A stretch of DNA of 64,000 nt from Rhizobium leguminosarum (GCF_004123835.1 NZ_MZMU01000010.1:1-64000), one strand, 5' to 3'; positions 17,654-27,074 are shown, counted from the first letter of the stretch. Numbers and translations: made by a program. The notes: generated by a model from the sequence alone, not told the origin.

Positions 17654-19015
17654 TTAAACCGGCTTCAAATCTCCAAGCAGCGTCGGGATCAGCTCCGACA
17701 CCGTCGGATGGATCGGCACCGACCATTGCAATGCGGGATAGGTCGTTCCTGCATTCATCGCGTCTATGATGCCGTGGATCACCTCGTCGCCCTCGATGCC
17801 GAGGATCGCCGCGCCGAGGATTTTTTTGGTCTCGGCGTCGGCGATCACCTTCATGAAGCCCTTGATCTCGCCGCGTTCATTGGCGCGGCCGACGCGGCTC
17901 ATCGGCCGGGTCGAGATCATGATCCTTCGTCCCGAGGCGCGCGCCTGCTTTTCCGTCATGCCGACACGGCCAAGCGGCGGGTCGATGTAGAGCGCATAGG
18001 CTGGGATGCGGCTCGAGACCTTGCGATCGTCGCCGTCGATGAGATTGGCGGCGGCGATCTCGAAATCATTGTAGGAGGTGTGGGTGAAGGCGCCGTGGCC
18101 GTTGCAGTCGCCGAGCGCCCAGATGCCGTCGACATTGGTGGCAAGCCTGTCGTCGACAGTGATATAGCCGTGCTTGCCGGTGATCACGCCGGCGGCATCG
18201 AGGCCGAGATCGTCGGTGTTCGGCTTGCGTCCGGTGGCAATCAGCACATGGCTCGCATCGATCCTCGCTGAATCGGTGGCGACCGTTATTCCGTCGCTGC
18301 TCTTGGCGAAGGCGATGTCGCTGGCGCCGGTATGAATGTCGATCCCCTCCGAGCGCAGGACATCGGCGATCGCGTCGGATATATCCTCGTCCTCACGCGA
18401 TGCGAGCTTCGGACCATGCTCGATGACGCTGACTTCGGCGCCGAAGCGGCGATACATCTGCGCGAATTCCAGCCCGATATAACTGCCGCCGATGACGGCC
18501 AGATGCCGGGGCAGCGTGTCGAGATGGATGATCGAGGTGCTGGTGAGATAATCGATATCGTTGATCCCGGGCAGGTCGGGGATGACCGGCCGCGCGCCGA
18601 CATTGAGGAAGATGCGCGGTGCGGTCAGCGTCTCGCCGTGGACGCTGACGGTCTTCGGATCCTCAAAACGGGCGTGGCCGTAGATAACGGTCATGCCCTC
18701 CATGCCGGTAAGCCAGCCGATCAGGCCGTTGCGGGCGTTCATGGTCACGGTTTCGGCGCGCGCCCTGACCACCTTCATGTCGATGGCGATCTCGCCAGGG
18801 ATATTGACGCCGTAAGCAGCGCTGTTTCTTGCGACATGGGCGGCGCGGGCGCTGGCGACCAGCGTCTTCGTCGGCATGCAGCCGGCATTGACGCAGGTGC
18901 CGCCGAGGAACTTGCGCTCGATCAGCGCCACCTTCATGCCCTTTTCGACCATCCTGGCGGCAAGAAACGGGCCGGCCTGGCCGGCGCCGATAACGATGGC
19001 GTCGAAACTTTTCAT
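17654..19015 (-). CDS. FAD-dependent pyridine nucleotide-disulfide oxidoreductase (mercuric-reductase-like)
   Basis: The 453-residue flavoenzyme has an N-terminal FAD site GAGQAGPFLA (residues 10-19), a redox-active disulfide Cys41/Cys46 in GGTCVNAGCMPTK, a second Rossmann motif VIGGSYIGLEFAQ, a FAD motif ALGDCNGHGAFTHTSYND, and a C-terminal dimerisation domain with HPTVSELIP. This is the lipoamide dehydrogenase / mercuric reductase superfamily. There is no N-terminal heavy-metal domain, no C-terminal cysteine pair and no mer neighbour, so mercury reduction is not supported. Its start overlaps the DUF4126 gene by ATGA. The substrate is unknown. Confidence 0.85.
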   Translation of the reverse strand: MKSFDAIVIGAGQAGPFLAARMVEKGMKVALIERKFLGGTCVNAGCMPTKTLVASARAAHVARNSAAYGVNIPGEIAIDMKVVRARAETVTMNARNGLIGWLTGMEGMTVIYGHARFEDPKTVSVHGETLTAPRIFLNVGARPVIPDLPGINDIDYLTSTSIIHLDTLPRHLAVIGGSYIGLEFAQMYRRFGAEVSVIEHGPKLASREDEDISDAIADVLRSEGIDIHTGASDIAFAKSSDGITVATDSARIDASHVLIATGRKPNTDDLGLDAAGVITGKHGYITVDDRLATNVDGIWALGDCNGHGAFTHTSYNDFEIAAANLIDGDDRKVSSRIPAYALYIDPPLGRVGMTEKQARASGRRIMISTRPMSRVGRANERGEIKGFMKVIADAETKKILGAAILGIEGDEVIHGIIDAMNAGTTYPALQWSVPIHPTVSELIPTLLGDLKPV

Positions 19016-19473
19016 GCGACGGCTCCCACGATCAGCACCGCGCCGATGACGGCGACGGCATCTTCGATGAGAGCGGCCGGCAGATCCTTGCCGAAGGAGG
19101 CGGCAAGCCTGCTGCGGACGGCGGCGCCACCATATGTGCCGATGACGGCGCCGATCACGCCGGCGATCAGCCCGCCGAAAAGCAGGCCGCTGGCTGCACC
19201 GATCGTGGCGCCGGCCAGCGCGCCCGTGACAATGCGGGCGCCGAATTGCACCGGCACCTTGCGCGACGGCGTCGATGGCAGCTGGTCGGTGATCAGTTCG
19301 ACGACGGCGAGAAGCGTGAAGATCCAGGGCGTCCACTGGTAACCCATGAAGGCAAGCGGCGTCTGCGAGACATCGAACCAGCCAAGTGCTGCGCCCCAGG
19401 CGACGGCGGCGGGCGCCGTCATGGCGCGAAGCCCGGCAATGACACCAATCAGCAATGCAAGAAGCAGAAACAT
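19012..19473 (-). CDS. DUF4126-type membrane protein
   Basis: The 153-residue product is mostly small and hydrophobic residues, with four to five likely membrane helices and a LRAMTAPAAVAWGAALGW start typical of DUF4126 proteins. Gly-rich helices (GALAGATIGAASGLLFGG) suggest tight packing. Its stop overlaps the start of the flavin oxidoreductase, so the two form a coupled pair. Function is unknown. Such proteins are often found beside oxidoreductases, which hints at a membrane redox partner, but that is inference. Confidence 0.7.
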   Translation of the reverse strand: MFLLLALLIGVIAGLRAMTAPAAVAWGAALGWFDVSQTPLAFMGYQWTPWIFTLLAVVELITDQLPSTPSRKVPVQFGARIVTGALAGATIGAASGLLFGGLIAGVIGAVIGTYGGAAVRSRLAASFGKDLPAALIEDAVAVIGAVLIVGAVA

Positions 19474-19564
19474 GCATGATCCCCCTTTTTGCCGGCTCTT
19501 GCCGTCGTGAGGGAAGGTTGCACATTGTCAGGCGCGTGGCAATTCGCCCTTTCGCGCCAATGCG

Positions 19565-19670
19565 CTAAAGCGCGTCGCGTCGAATCGGAATCATGTGACG
19601 CGCTTTAAGTCTTTGTTTTATGCATGCCGTTGTCCCAAAACCGCTGCACACTTTTGGGCGGCATGCACTA
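19565..19670 (+). repeat. dispersed repeat containing an ACCGCTGCACACTTTT block
   Basis: An AAAGCGCGTCGCG...CGCGCTTTAAGTCTTTGTTTT block is followed by GCATGCCGTTGTC and CAAAACCGCTGCACACTTTTG. The same two blocks in the same order occur at 54680-54789. It lies between the DUF4126 promoter side and the stop of glutaryl-CoA dehydrogenase. Confidence 0.7.
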
Positions 19671-20855
19671 GTTCGCAAAGGCGGCAATGCCGGTGATCGC
19701 CCGGCCGATGATCAGCGCGTGGATGTCGTGCGTGCCCTCATAGGTGTTGACCACTTCGAGGTTGACGAGATGACGGGCAATGCCGAATTCGTCGGAGATG
19801 CCGTTGCCGCCGAGCATGTCGCGGGCCGCGCGCGCGATCTCCAGCGCCTTACCGCAGCTGTTGCGCTTGAGGATCGAGGTCAGCTCCACCGGCGGATGGC
19901 CTTCTTCCTTCATGCGGCCAAGCCGCAGGCAGCCCTGAAGGCCGAGCGAGATTTCCGCCGCCATGTCGGCGAGTTTCTTCTGGATCAGCTGGTTGGCAGC
20001 AAGCGGCCGGCCGAACTGCTTGCGCTCCAGCGTATATTGCCGGGCTCTGGCATAACAATCCTCGGCGGCGCCGAGTGCGCCCCAGGCGATGCCGAAGCGG
20101 GCCGAGTTGAGGCAGGTGAACGGTCCCTTCAGGCCGGTCACACCAGGCAGAAGATTTTCCTCCGGCACGAAGACCCCGTCCATCACCACTTCGCCTGTGA
20201 TCGAGGCGCGCAGGCCCACCTTGCCGTGGATGGCGGGGGCCGAAAGTCCTTTCCAGCCCTTTTCGAGGATGAAGCCGCGGATGAGGCCGTCCTCGGTTTT
20301 TGCCCAGACGACGAAGACGTCGGCGATCGGCGCGTTGGAGATCCAGGTCTTCGAGCCGGTGAGGCTGTAGCCGCCATCGACCTTTTTGGCGCGTGTCGCC
20401 ATCGAGCCGGGGTCGGAGCCGTGATCCGGTTCGGTCAGGCCGAAGCAGCCGATCCATTCGCCAGTGGCGAGTTTCGGCAGGTATTTCAGCTTCTGCGCCT
20501 CGGAGCCGAAGGTTTCGATCGGCACCATCACGAGCGAGGACTGCACGCTCATCATCGAGCGGTAGCCGCTGTCGACCCTTTCGACCTCGCGGGCGATCAG
20601 GCCGTAGGCGACGTAGCCGAGGCCGGCGCCGCCATAATCCGGCGAGATCGTCGGGCCGAGCAGGCCGAGTTCGCCCATTTCGCGGAAGATCTCAGGATCG
20701 GTCTTTTCATTGCGGAAGGCGTCGAGAACGCGGGGAGCAAGCTTTTCCTGCGCATAGGCATGGGCGGTGTCCTGCACCATGCGCTCTTCGCTGGTCAGCT
20801 GCTCCACCAGCCGAAACGGATCGGCCCAGTCGAAAACTTCGCGCGTATGCTGCAT
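19668..20855 (-). CDS. gcdH: glutaryl-CoA dehydrogenase
   Basis: The 395-residue enzyme belongs to the acyl-CoA dehydrogenase family. [14 protein letters not shown] and [19 protein letters not shown] match the FAD and substrate regions of glutaryl-CoA dehydrogenases. The catalytic glutamate is in [20 protein letters not shown] near the C-terminus. It converts glutaryl-CoA to crotonyl-CoA with CO2 release, in lysine and tryptophan degradation. A GAGGAGACGCCGCC ribosome-binding site supports the start. It appears monocistronic. Confidence 0.9.
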   Translation of the reverse strand: MQHTREVFDWADPFRLVEQLTSEERMVQDTAHAYAQEKLAPRVLDAFRNEKTDPEIFREMGELGLLGPTISPDYGGAGLGYVAYGLIAREVERVDSGYRSMMSVQSSLVMVPIETFGSEAQKLKYLPKLATGEWIGCFGLTEPDHGSDPGSMATRAKKVDGGYSLTGSKTWISNAPIADVFVVWAKTEDGLIRGFILEKGWKGLSAPAIHGKVGLRASITGEVVMDGVFVPEENLLPGVTGLKGPFTCLNSARFGIAWGALGAAEDCYARARQYTLERKQFGRPLAANQLIQKKLADMAAEISLGLQGCLRLGRMKEEGHPPVELTSILKRNSCGKALEIARAARDMLGGNGISDEFGIARHLVNLEVVNTYEGTHDIHALIIGRAITGIAAFAN

Positions 20856-21029
20856 GGCGGCGTCTCCTCATCCCGGTTCTGGCTTGCCTCGCTCAAGTTG
20901 GCCATAGACCCGCCAGCCGACCGCGTCAACAGAAGGCGGCAGTCTCGAAAAGACGGGCCGCGCCATCTTTTCAAAAGCGCCGGCATGATCCACTTTGCCC
21001 GCGATCGATTCTGCAATGAGGAGGCGGAA

Positions 21030-21368
21030 ATGTCGTCAAGCGATCTGTTCGTATCGGCCGAAGGCGCCGAGTGGGTCAATCCCGAGCCCGGCGTCGTCAG
21101 GCGCATCATGACCTATCTGCCCGAGATGATGCTGGTGGAAGTGGCCTTCGAGAGCGGTGCCGTGGGTGCGGCGCATTCGCATCCGCACATCCAGGCAAGC
21201 TATGTCGCTGAGGGCAGCTTCGAAGTGACGATCGACGGCCGGACCGAGGTGCTGCGGCAGGGCGGCAGCTTCATCGTGCCCCCCAATCTCGTCCACGGCG
21301 TCAGGGCGCTGGAAAAGGGCCGGCTGATCGACGCCTTTACCCCGCACCGGGCCGAGTTCCTGAAGTAA
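21030..21368 (+). CDS. small cupin-domain protein
   Basis: The 112-residue protein is a single cupin barrel. Motif 1 supplies metal ligands in HSHPHIQASYVAEGSFEV and motif 2 in PPNLVHGVRALEKG, giving a three-histidine-type metal site. It resembles KdgF-like cupins that act on uronates, but the neighbours offer no support for that role. The start follows a GAGGAGGCGGAA ribosome-binding site; a much longer in-frame reading upstream is the complement of gcdH and was discarded. The stop directly abuts the convergent LysR gene. Confidence 0.8.
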   Translation: MSSSDLFVSAEGAEWVNPEPGVVRRIMTYLPEMMLVEVAFESGAVGAAHSHPHIQASYVAEGSFEVTIDGRTEVLRQGGSFIVPPNLVHGVRALEKGRLIDAFTPHRAEFLK

Positions 21369-22322
21369 CTAGACATCCGACCTTGCCCGGCGTGCCGGGC
21401 CGGCGGCGGTGACATAGGGTGGCACGAAGCGCGCATCCTCGCCGCGCACCGCCTCGCGCAGGAAATCGATGACGGCGCGCACGCGCGGCGCCTGTTTCAG
21501 GTCGCGATGGCAGGTGATCCAGTAATGGCGCTTGAGGTCGATCTCCTCGGGCAGCACGCGCACGAGTTCGGGATAACGGCTGGCGAAGAAATAGGGCAGG
21601 ATGCAGAGGCCGAGGCCGTTTCTGGTGGCGGTGAGCTGCGCGAAGATGCTGGAGCTTTGAAACTGCGGCTTGATGCGCGGATGCACATCGCCCAGATAAT
21701 CGAGGCCCGGCGCGAAAATCATCTCCTCGATATAGCTGACGAAGGGATGGCCGAGCAGGTCTTCGCGGCAGGTGATCGGCGCGGCCTTCGCCAGATAGTC
21801 GCGCGAGCCATAGACCTGCAGGTGGTAGTCCGTCAGCTTCTCGGCGAAATAAGCCCCGCCCTTCGGCTCATCGAGCACGACGGAAAGATCTGCCTCCTTG
21901 CGCGACAGCGACATGATCTGCTGGATCGTCACCAGTTCCAGCGCCAGATGCGGATGCTGGGCGGCAAACTGCGGCAGCACGGTTGCGAAGAAGAAATTGG
22001 CAAAACCCTCCGGCGCGCTCAGCCGCACGAGGCCGCGTTGCGCCATCGAGCCGTCGGCGAGGTCGGCGCGCAGCCGCTCGGTCTCCTGCTCCATCCTTTC
22101 GGCCGTCTCGACGAAGCGCGTGCCCATGGCGGTCAAGACATAGCCGCGCGGGTTGCGCTCGAACAGCTTAACCTTGAGGGTGAACTCCAGCCGGTCGATG
22201 CGGCGTGAGACGGTGGCATGGCTGGAGCGCAGCTGGCGGGCCGCGGTCGACAGCTGTCCAGTGCGGGCGACGGCTAGAAAAAACTGCAGATCGTCCCAAG
22301 TAAACTGCGGTGGATTGTTCAT
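21369..22322 (-). CDS. LysR-type transcriptional regulator of the Liv/GMC operon
   Basis: The 317-residue regulator has an N-terminal winged helix-turn-helix (residues about 8-65, ARTGQLSTAARQLRSSHATV) and a LysR effector-binding domain after residue 95. It is transcribed divergently from the Liv-type operon with a 174-bp spacer, the usual layout for a LysR protein controlling its neighbour. An inverted repeat TCTGTTC-N6-GAACAGA begins 11 bp upstream of its start codon. The inducer is unknown and is probably the transported substrate. Confidence 0.88.
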   Translation of the reverse strand: MNNPPQFTWDDLQFFLAVARTGQLSTAARQLRSSHATVSRRIDRLEFTLKVKLFERNPRGYVLTAMGTRFVETAERMEQETERLRADLADGSMAQRGLVRLSAPEGFANFFFATVLPQFAAQHPHLALELVTIQQIMSLSRKEADLSVVLDEPKGGAYFAEKLTDYHLQVYGSRDYLAKAAPITCREDLLGHPFVSYIEEMIFAPGLDYLGDVHPRIKPQFQSSSIFAQLTATRNGLGLCILPYFFASRYPELVRVLPEEIDLKRHYWITCHRDLKQAPRVRAVIDFLREAVRGEDARFVPPYVTAAGPARRARSDV

Positions 22323-22332
22323 CGCCGTCCCC

Positions 22333-22352
22333 TCTGTTCAAAAACGAACAGA
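22333..22352. promoter_or_regulatory. inverted repeat next to the LysR start codon
   Basis: TCTGTTC-AAAAAC-GAACAGA is a perfect repeat with 7-bp arms. It lies 11 bp before the LysR start codon and so overlaps the leader of that gene. It is a candidate autoregulatory operator. Confidence 0.45.
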
Positions 22353-22445
22353 TACTGTTTGGAATTAGTTGTAAATCACCCGTTGCCTCAGGGCGGAATT
22401 TCCGTGATCGTAAGGTGAGGGTCCGTCGTCCTGAGGAGTGCGGCT

Positions 22446-22476
22446 GGCCAAATTTGAACAGATCCGCAATTTGGCC
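22446..22476. promoter_or_regulatory. inverted repeat upstream of the Liv-type operon
   Basis: GGCCAAATT and AATTTGGCC form perfect 9-bp arms around 13 bp that include GAACAGA, the same half-site as at 22346-22352. It ends 20 bp before the ATG of the binding-protein gene. It could be the regulator operator or a leader hairpin close to the ribosome-binding site. Confidence 0.5.
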
Positions 22477-22496
22477 AATCTCTGGGAGGAGAGAAT

Positions 22497-23702
22497 ATGC
22501 GAAAGAATCTCATTGCATCAGTTGCATTTCTGCTTGCGAGCAGCACAGCGGTGCTCGCGCAGAGCGCGACCGACGGCAAGGTCAAGATCGGCATCCTGAA
22601 CGACCAGTCGGGCGTCTATGCCGATTTCGGCGGCAAGTCTTCCGTCGAGGCAGCCAAGATGGCGGTCGAGGAGTTCGGTGGCAAGGTGCTGGATGTGCCG
22701 GTCGAGATCGTCGATGCCGACCACCAGAACAAGCCGGATATCGCCTCCAACATCGCCCGCCAATGGTACGACACCGAGCAGGTGGATGCGATCATGGAAC
22801 TGACGACATCGTCCGTGGCGCTCGCCGTGCAGGCGATCGGCAAGGAAAAGAAGAAGATCGACATCGTCACCGGTGCGGCGACGACGGATCTCACCGGCAA
22901 GGCCTGCTCGCCTTATGGCTTCCATTGGGCCTACGACACCCATGCACTCGCCGTCGGCACCGGCGGCGCGCTCGTCAAGCAAGGCGGGGACAGCTGGTTC
23001 TTCCTGACCGCCGACTATGCCTTCGGCTATTCGCTGGAGCAGCAAACCAGCGACTACGTCAAGGCAAGCGGCGGCAAGGTCGTCGGTGCCGTCCGCCATC
23101 CGCTGTCGAGCCAGGACTTCTCGTCCTTCCTGCTGCAGGCGCAATCGTCAGGCGCCAAGGTGATCGGTCTTGCCAATGCCGGCCTCGACACCTCGAATGC
23201 CATCAAGCAGGCGGCTGAATTCGGCATCACCCAGGGTGGCCAGCATCTGGCGGCGCTGCTTTTCACACTCGCCGAAGTGCATGGCCTTGGCCTCGAGGCG
23301 GCGCAGGGGCTGACGCTGACGGAAGGTTTTTACTGGAACCGCGACGACGAAAGCCGCGCCTTTGCAAAGAAGTTCTTCGACCGCACCGGCAAGATGCCGA
23401 ACATGGTCCACACCGGCACCTACTCGGCGGTGACGCAATATCTGAAGGCGATCCAGAAGGCCGGCACCGACGAGACGGAAGCCGTCGCCAAGCTGCTGCA
23501 TGAAATGCCTGTTGACGACGTCTTCGGCCGCGGGGGCACGGTCGGCGCCAACGGCCGCATGATCCACGACATGTACCTGCTGCAGGTCAAGAAGCCTTCC
23601 GAGAGCAAGGAGCCGTGGGATTACTTCAACGTGCTCGCCACCATTCCCGGCAAGGAAGCCTATATCGATCCCGCCAAGAGCGGCTGCGATCTGGTGAAGT
23701 AA
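22497..23702 (+). CDS. Liv-type ABC transporter substrate-binding protein
   Basis: The 401-residue periplasmic protein has a signal peptide ending VLAQSA (about residue 22) and a type-1 periplasmic-binding fold (KIGILNDQSGVYADFGGKS). It belongs to the branched-chain amino-acid/urea/amide family. It is the first gene of an operon with two ATPases, two permeases and two oxidoreductases. The substrate cannot be read from sequence; the downstream GMC and hydroxyacid dehydrogenases suggest an alcohol or hydroxy compound, not an amino acid. GGGAGGAGAGAAT is a strong ribosome-binding site. Confidence 0.9.
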   Translation: MRKNLIASVAFLLASSTAVLAQSATDGKVKIGILNDQSGVYADFGGKSSVEAAKMAVEEFGGKVLDVPVEIVDADHQNKPDIASNIARQWYDTEQVDAIMELTTSSVALAVQAIGKEKKKIDIVTGAATTDLTGKACSPYGFHWAYDTHALAVGTGGALVKQGGDSWFFLTADYAFGYSLEQQTSDYVKASGGKVVGAVRHPLSSQDFSSFLLQAQSSGAKVIGLANAGLDTSNAIKQAAEFGITQGGQHLAALLFTLAEVHGLGLEAAQGLTLTEGFYWNRDDESRAFAKKFFDRTGKMPNMVHTGTYSAVTQYLKAIQKAGTDETEAVAKLLHEMPVDDVFGRGGTVGANGRMIHDMYLLQVKKPSESKEPWDYFNVLATIPGKEAYIDPAKSGCDLVK

Positions 23703-23707
23703 GCACG

Positions 23708-24490
23708 ATGGCGGTTTCCGCAACTGAAACTCTGGCGAAGCCGCGGGTGGTGTTATGCGCCCGCGGCCTGCGCCGCGATTTCGGCGGCTTCACGGCCGTC
23801 AAGAACGTCGATCTCGACGTGCATGACGCCAGCGTGCATGCGCTGATCGGCCCGAACGGCGCCGGCAAGACCACGGTCTTCAACCTGTTGACGAAATTCC
23901 TGCAGCCGACATCGGGCACGATCACGCTGATGGGCACCGATATTACCAAAACACCGCCCGATAAAGTGGCGCGCATGGGGCTGGTGCGCTCCTTCCAGAT
24001 CTCGGCGGTCTTCCCGCATCTGACCGTTCTCGACAATGTGCGGGTGGCGCTGCAGCGGCCGAACAATCTTTCCACACAGTTCTGGCGGCCGCTTTCCGCA
24101 CTCGACCGGCTGAACGAGCGCGCCGAGCAACTGCTCGCCAGCGTCGGACTTTCCAAGGAGCGCCATCACATCGCCGCCGATCTTTCCTATGGCCGCAAGC
24201 GCGTGCTGGAGATCGCCACCACGCTGGCATTGGATCCGAAGGTACTGCTGCTCGACGAGCCGATGGCCGGCATGGGGCAGGAGGATGTCGGCGTCGTCTC
24301 ATCGATCATCCGGGAGGTCGCCCGGGACCGCGCGGTATTGATGGTCGAGCACAATCTGTCCGTCGTCGCCAATATCTGCCAGCATGTCACCGTGCTGCAG
24401 CGCGGCGAGATCCTCGCCGAGGGCGACTACGCGACCGTCAGCCAGGACGAGCGTGTGCGTGTGGCCTATATGGGCACGGAGGAGCATTGA
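23708..24490 (+). CDS. LivG-type ABC ATPase
   Basis: The 260-residue ATPase has Walker A GPNGAGKTT, the LivG-type insertion LVRSFQISAVFPHLTVLDNV, a degenerate signature LSYGRKRVLEIA and Walker B LLLDEPMAGMG. It starts 5 bp after the binding-protein stop, and its own stop overlaps the next ATG by 1 bp. With the LivF partner it powers import through the two permeases. An in-frame reading beginning inside the binding-protein gene was not used. Confidence 0.9.
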   Translation: MAVSATETLAKPRVVLCARGLRRDFGGFTAVKNVDLDVHDASVHALIGPNGAGKTTVFNLLTKFLQPTSGTITLMGTDITKTPPDKVARMGLVRSFQISAVFPHLTVLDNVRVALQRPNNLSTQFWRPLSALDRLNERAEQLLASVGLSKERHHIAADLSYGRKRVLEIATTLALDPKVLLLDEPMAGMGQEDVGVVSSIIREVARDRAVLMVEHNLSVVANICQHVTVLQRGEILAEGDYATVSQDERVRVAYMGTEEH

Positions 24491-25191
24491 TGGCCACTCT
24501 CCTCGAAGTCCAGGGGCTCAATGCCTGGTACGGCGAAAGCCACGTCCTGCACGGCGTCGACATGCGTGTGGCCGAAGGCGAGACGATCACCATTCTCGGC
24601 CGCAACGGCGTCGGCAAGACGACGACGCTGCGCACCATCACCGGCATCGTGCGGGCCCGCAAGGGCAAGATCAGCTTTGACGGCAGCGATATGATGCAGG
24701 TGCCGCTGCACAAGACGGCGCATCGGGGCATCGGCTTCGTGCCGGAGGAGCGTGGCATCTTCTCGACGCTCACCGTTTCGGAAAACCTGCTGCTGCCGCC
24801 GGTTGTGGCAGAGGGCGGCATGACGCTCGACGAAATCTACGAGCTTTTCCCCAATCTCTACGAGCGCCGCGGCAGCCCGGGCACCAAGCTTTCCGGCGGC
24901 GAGCAACAGATGCTGGCGATCGCTCGAATCCTCCGCACCGGCGTCAGGCTGCTCATTCTCGACGAACCGACGGAGGGACTTGCCCCCGTTATCGTCCAGC
25001 GCATCGGCGAGGTGCTGAAGACGCTGAAGGAGCGCGGCATGACGATCCTGCTCGTCGAGCAGAATTTCCGTTTCGCCAGCCGTATTGCCGATCGCTTCTA
25101 TCTGATGGATCATGGGCAGATGGTGTCGGAATTCCCGGTCGGTGAACTACCGCAGCGCATGGATACGCTGCATAAGGTTCTGGGAGTATGA
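24490..25191 (+). CDS. LivF-type ABC ATPase
   Basis: The 233-residue ATPase has Walker A GRNGVGKTT, VPEERGIFSTLTVSENL, signature KLSGGEQQMLAIAR and Walker B LLILDEPTEGLAP, all typical of LivF. Translation is coupled to the LivG partner through a TGATG overlap. It ends 4 bp before the permease start. Confidence 0.9.
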   Translation: MATLLEVQGLNAWYGESHVLHGVDMRVAEGETITILGRNGVGKTTTLRTITGIVRARKGKISFDGSDMMQVPLHKTAHRGIGFVPEERGIFSTLTVSENLLLPPVVAEGGMTLDEIYELFPNLYERRGSPGTKLSGGEQQMLAIARILRTGVRLLILDEPTEGLAPVIVQRIGEVLKTLKERGMTILLVEQNFRFASRIADRFYLMDHGQMVSEFPVGELPQRMDTLHKVLGV

Positions 25192-25195
25192 CCAG

Positions 25196-26083
25196 ATGAC
25201 GATGATCTTCGGCATTCCCCTGCAGGCGATGCTCGGCCAGCTGCTGATCGGCCTGATCAACGGCTCGTTCTACGCGCTGCTCAGCCTCGGCCTCGCTATC
25301 ATCTTCGGCCTGCTCCGGGTGATCAACTTCGCCCACGGCGCGCAATATATGCTCGGCGCCTTCGTCGCCTACCTGCTGCTGACCTATGCCGGCATCGGCT
25401 ACTGGCCGTCGCTGATCTTGGCGCCTGTCATCGTCGGCCTTGCCGGTGCAATCATCGAGCGGCTGTTCCTGCGCCGGCTCTACGATCTCGACCCGCTCTA
25501 CGGCCTGCTATTCACCTTCGGGATGGCGCTGGCGGTCGAGGGCACCTTCCGTTATCTCTACGGCTCTTCCGGCCAGCCCTATGCGACGCCGGCAGCTCTT
25601 GCCGGCGGGGCGAACCTCGGCTTCATGTTCCTGCCGATCTATCGCGGCTGGGTGGTGGTCGTCTCGCTCGTCGTCTGCCTCGGCACCTGGCTGCTGATCG
25701 AGAAGACCAAGCTCGGGGCTTACCTGCGCGCCGCCACCGAAAACGCCGTGCTGGTGCAGGTCTTCGGCGTCAACGTGCCGGTGCTCTTGACGCTCACCTA
25801 CGCGCTCGGCGCCGGTCTCGCTGCCTTTGCCGGCGTGCTGGCGGCGCCGATCTACCAGGTCTCGCCGCTGATGGGCTCGAACATGATCATCGTCGTCTTC
25901 GCCGTCGTCGTTGTCGGCGGCATGGGATCGATCATGGGCGCGATCATCACCGGTTATGTGCTCGGCATCGCCGAGGGCCTGACCAAGGTCTTCTATCCCG
26001 AGGCGTCCAACATCGTGATCTTCGTCATCATGGCGATCGTGCTTCTCATCAGGCCCGCGGGCCTCTTCGGACGGGATGCTTGA
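25196..26083 (+). CDS. LivH-type ABC permease
   Basis: The 295-residue inner-membrane protein has about eight hydrophobic helices, with the LivH hallmarks GLINGSFYALLSLGLAIIFGLLRVINFAHG and VGGMGSIMGAIITGY. It forms one half of the translocation path. The start chosen at 25196 lies 4 bp after the LivF stop; a longer reading would overlap LivF and begin with a non-membrane sequence. Confidence 0.9.
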   Translation: MTMIFGIPLQAMLGQLLIGLINGSFYALLSLGLAIIFGLLRVINFAHGAQYMLGAFVAYLLLTYAGIGYWPSLILAPVIVGLAGAIIERLFLRRLYDLDPLYGLLFTFGMALAVEGTFRYLYGSSGQPYATPAALAGGANLGFMFLPIYRGWVVVVSLVVCLGTWLLIEKTKLGAYLRAATENAVLVQVFGVNVPVLLTLTYALGAGLAAFAGVLAAPIYQVSPLMGSNMIIVVFAVVVVGGMGSIMGAIITGYVLGIAEGLTKVFYPEASNIVIFVIMAIVLLIRPAGLFGRDA

Positions 26084-26084
26084 C

Positions 26085-27074
26085 ATGGCCGACATCACCG
26101 AAACCATCCGAACGGAAAAAAGCCGAACCGCTCTTTCGGTGCAGGCGGGTTTCCTGCTTGCGGGACTGCTGCTCCTGCTGCTGGCGCCGTTCTTTTTCTA
26201 TCCGATCTTCCTGATGAAGCTGCTCTGCTTCGCGCTCTTTGCCTGTGCCTTCAACCTGCTGCTCGGCTATACCGGCCTCCTGTCCTTCGGCCATGCCACC
26301 TTCTTCGGCGGAGCTGCCTATTTCACCGCCTATACGGTGAAGGAATGGGGCCTGCCGCCGGAACTCGGCATCCTGATCGGCGTGGCGGGTGCGGCGTTTC
26401 TCGGGCTCGTCATGGGCTTCTTCGCCATCCGCCGCCAAGGCATCTATTTCGCGATGATCACGCTGGCGCTGTCGCAGATGTTCTTCTTCTTCTGCCTGCA
26501 GGCGGAATTCACCGAAGGCGAGGACGGCATTCAGTCGGTGCCGCGCGGCCACCTCTTCGGTTTCATCGATCTGAACAGCTCGACCAACATGTATTATTTC
26601 GTGCTGGCCGTCTTTCTCGTCGGCATCCTGATCATCTGGCGCTTTATCAATTCGCCCTTCGGCATGATCCTGAAATCGATCCGCGAGAACGAACAACGGG
26701 CGATCTCGCTCGGTTATTCCGTAGCGCGCTACAAGCTCGGCGCCTTCGTCATGTCGGCGGCGCTTGCAGGGCTCGCGGGCGCGGTGAAATCGATCGTTTT
26801 CCAGTTCGCGACGCTGACCGACGTTGCCTGGCAGATGTCGGGCGAGGTGATCCTGATGACGCTGCTCGGCGGCATCGGCACGCTGATCGGCCCGCTCTTC
26901 GGCGCCGGGCTGGTGGTGGTGCTGGAAAACTACCTCGCCACTTCGGAATTCCCGGTGACGATCATCACCGGCATCGTCTTCATGGTCTGCGTGCTGATCT
27001 TCCGCCGCGGCATCATCGGCGAATTCTACGCCTCGCGGCTGGGGCGGAAACTGGGCTTCGTCTATCGCCGCTGA
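26085..27074 (+). CDS. LivM-type ABC permease
   Basis: The 329-residue permease has nine or so hydrophobic helices and the LivM signatures NLLLGYTGLLSFGHATFFGG and LLGGIGTLIGPLFGAGLVV. Its ATG lies 1 bp after the LivH stop. It pairs with LivH in the importer. It is followed by a 124-bp spacer with palindromes before the GMC oxidoreductase. Confidence 0.9.
   Translation: MADITETIRTEKSRTALSVQAGFLLAGLLLLLLAPFFFYPIFLMKLLCFALFACAFNLLLGYTGLLSFGHATFFGGAAYFTAYTVKEWGLPPELGILIGVAGAAFLGLVMGFFAIRRQGIYFAMITLALSQMFFFFCLQAEFTEGEDGIQSVPRGHLFGFIDLNSSTNMYYFVLAVFLVGILIIWRFINSPFGMILKSIRENEQRAISLGYSVARYKLGAFVMSAALAGLAGAVKSIVFQFATLTDVAWQMSGEVILMTLLGGIGTLIGPLFGAGLVVVLENYLATSEFPVTIITGIVFMVCVLIFRRGIIGEFYASRLGRKLGFVYRR

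Noticed and set aside
17654-19015. Mercuric reductase function for the flavin oxidoreductase
   Set aside because: The C-terminal vicinal cysteines, the N-terminal metal-binding domain and mer neighbours are all absent.
17654-19525. 623-codon reading that extends the flavin oxidoreductase upstream
   Set aside because: The extra 170 residues are the shadow frame of the DUF4126 gene; the FAD motif begins right after the ATG at 19015.
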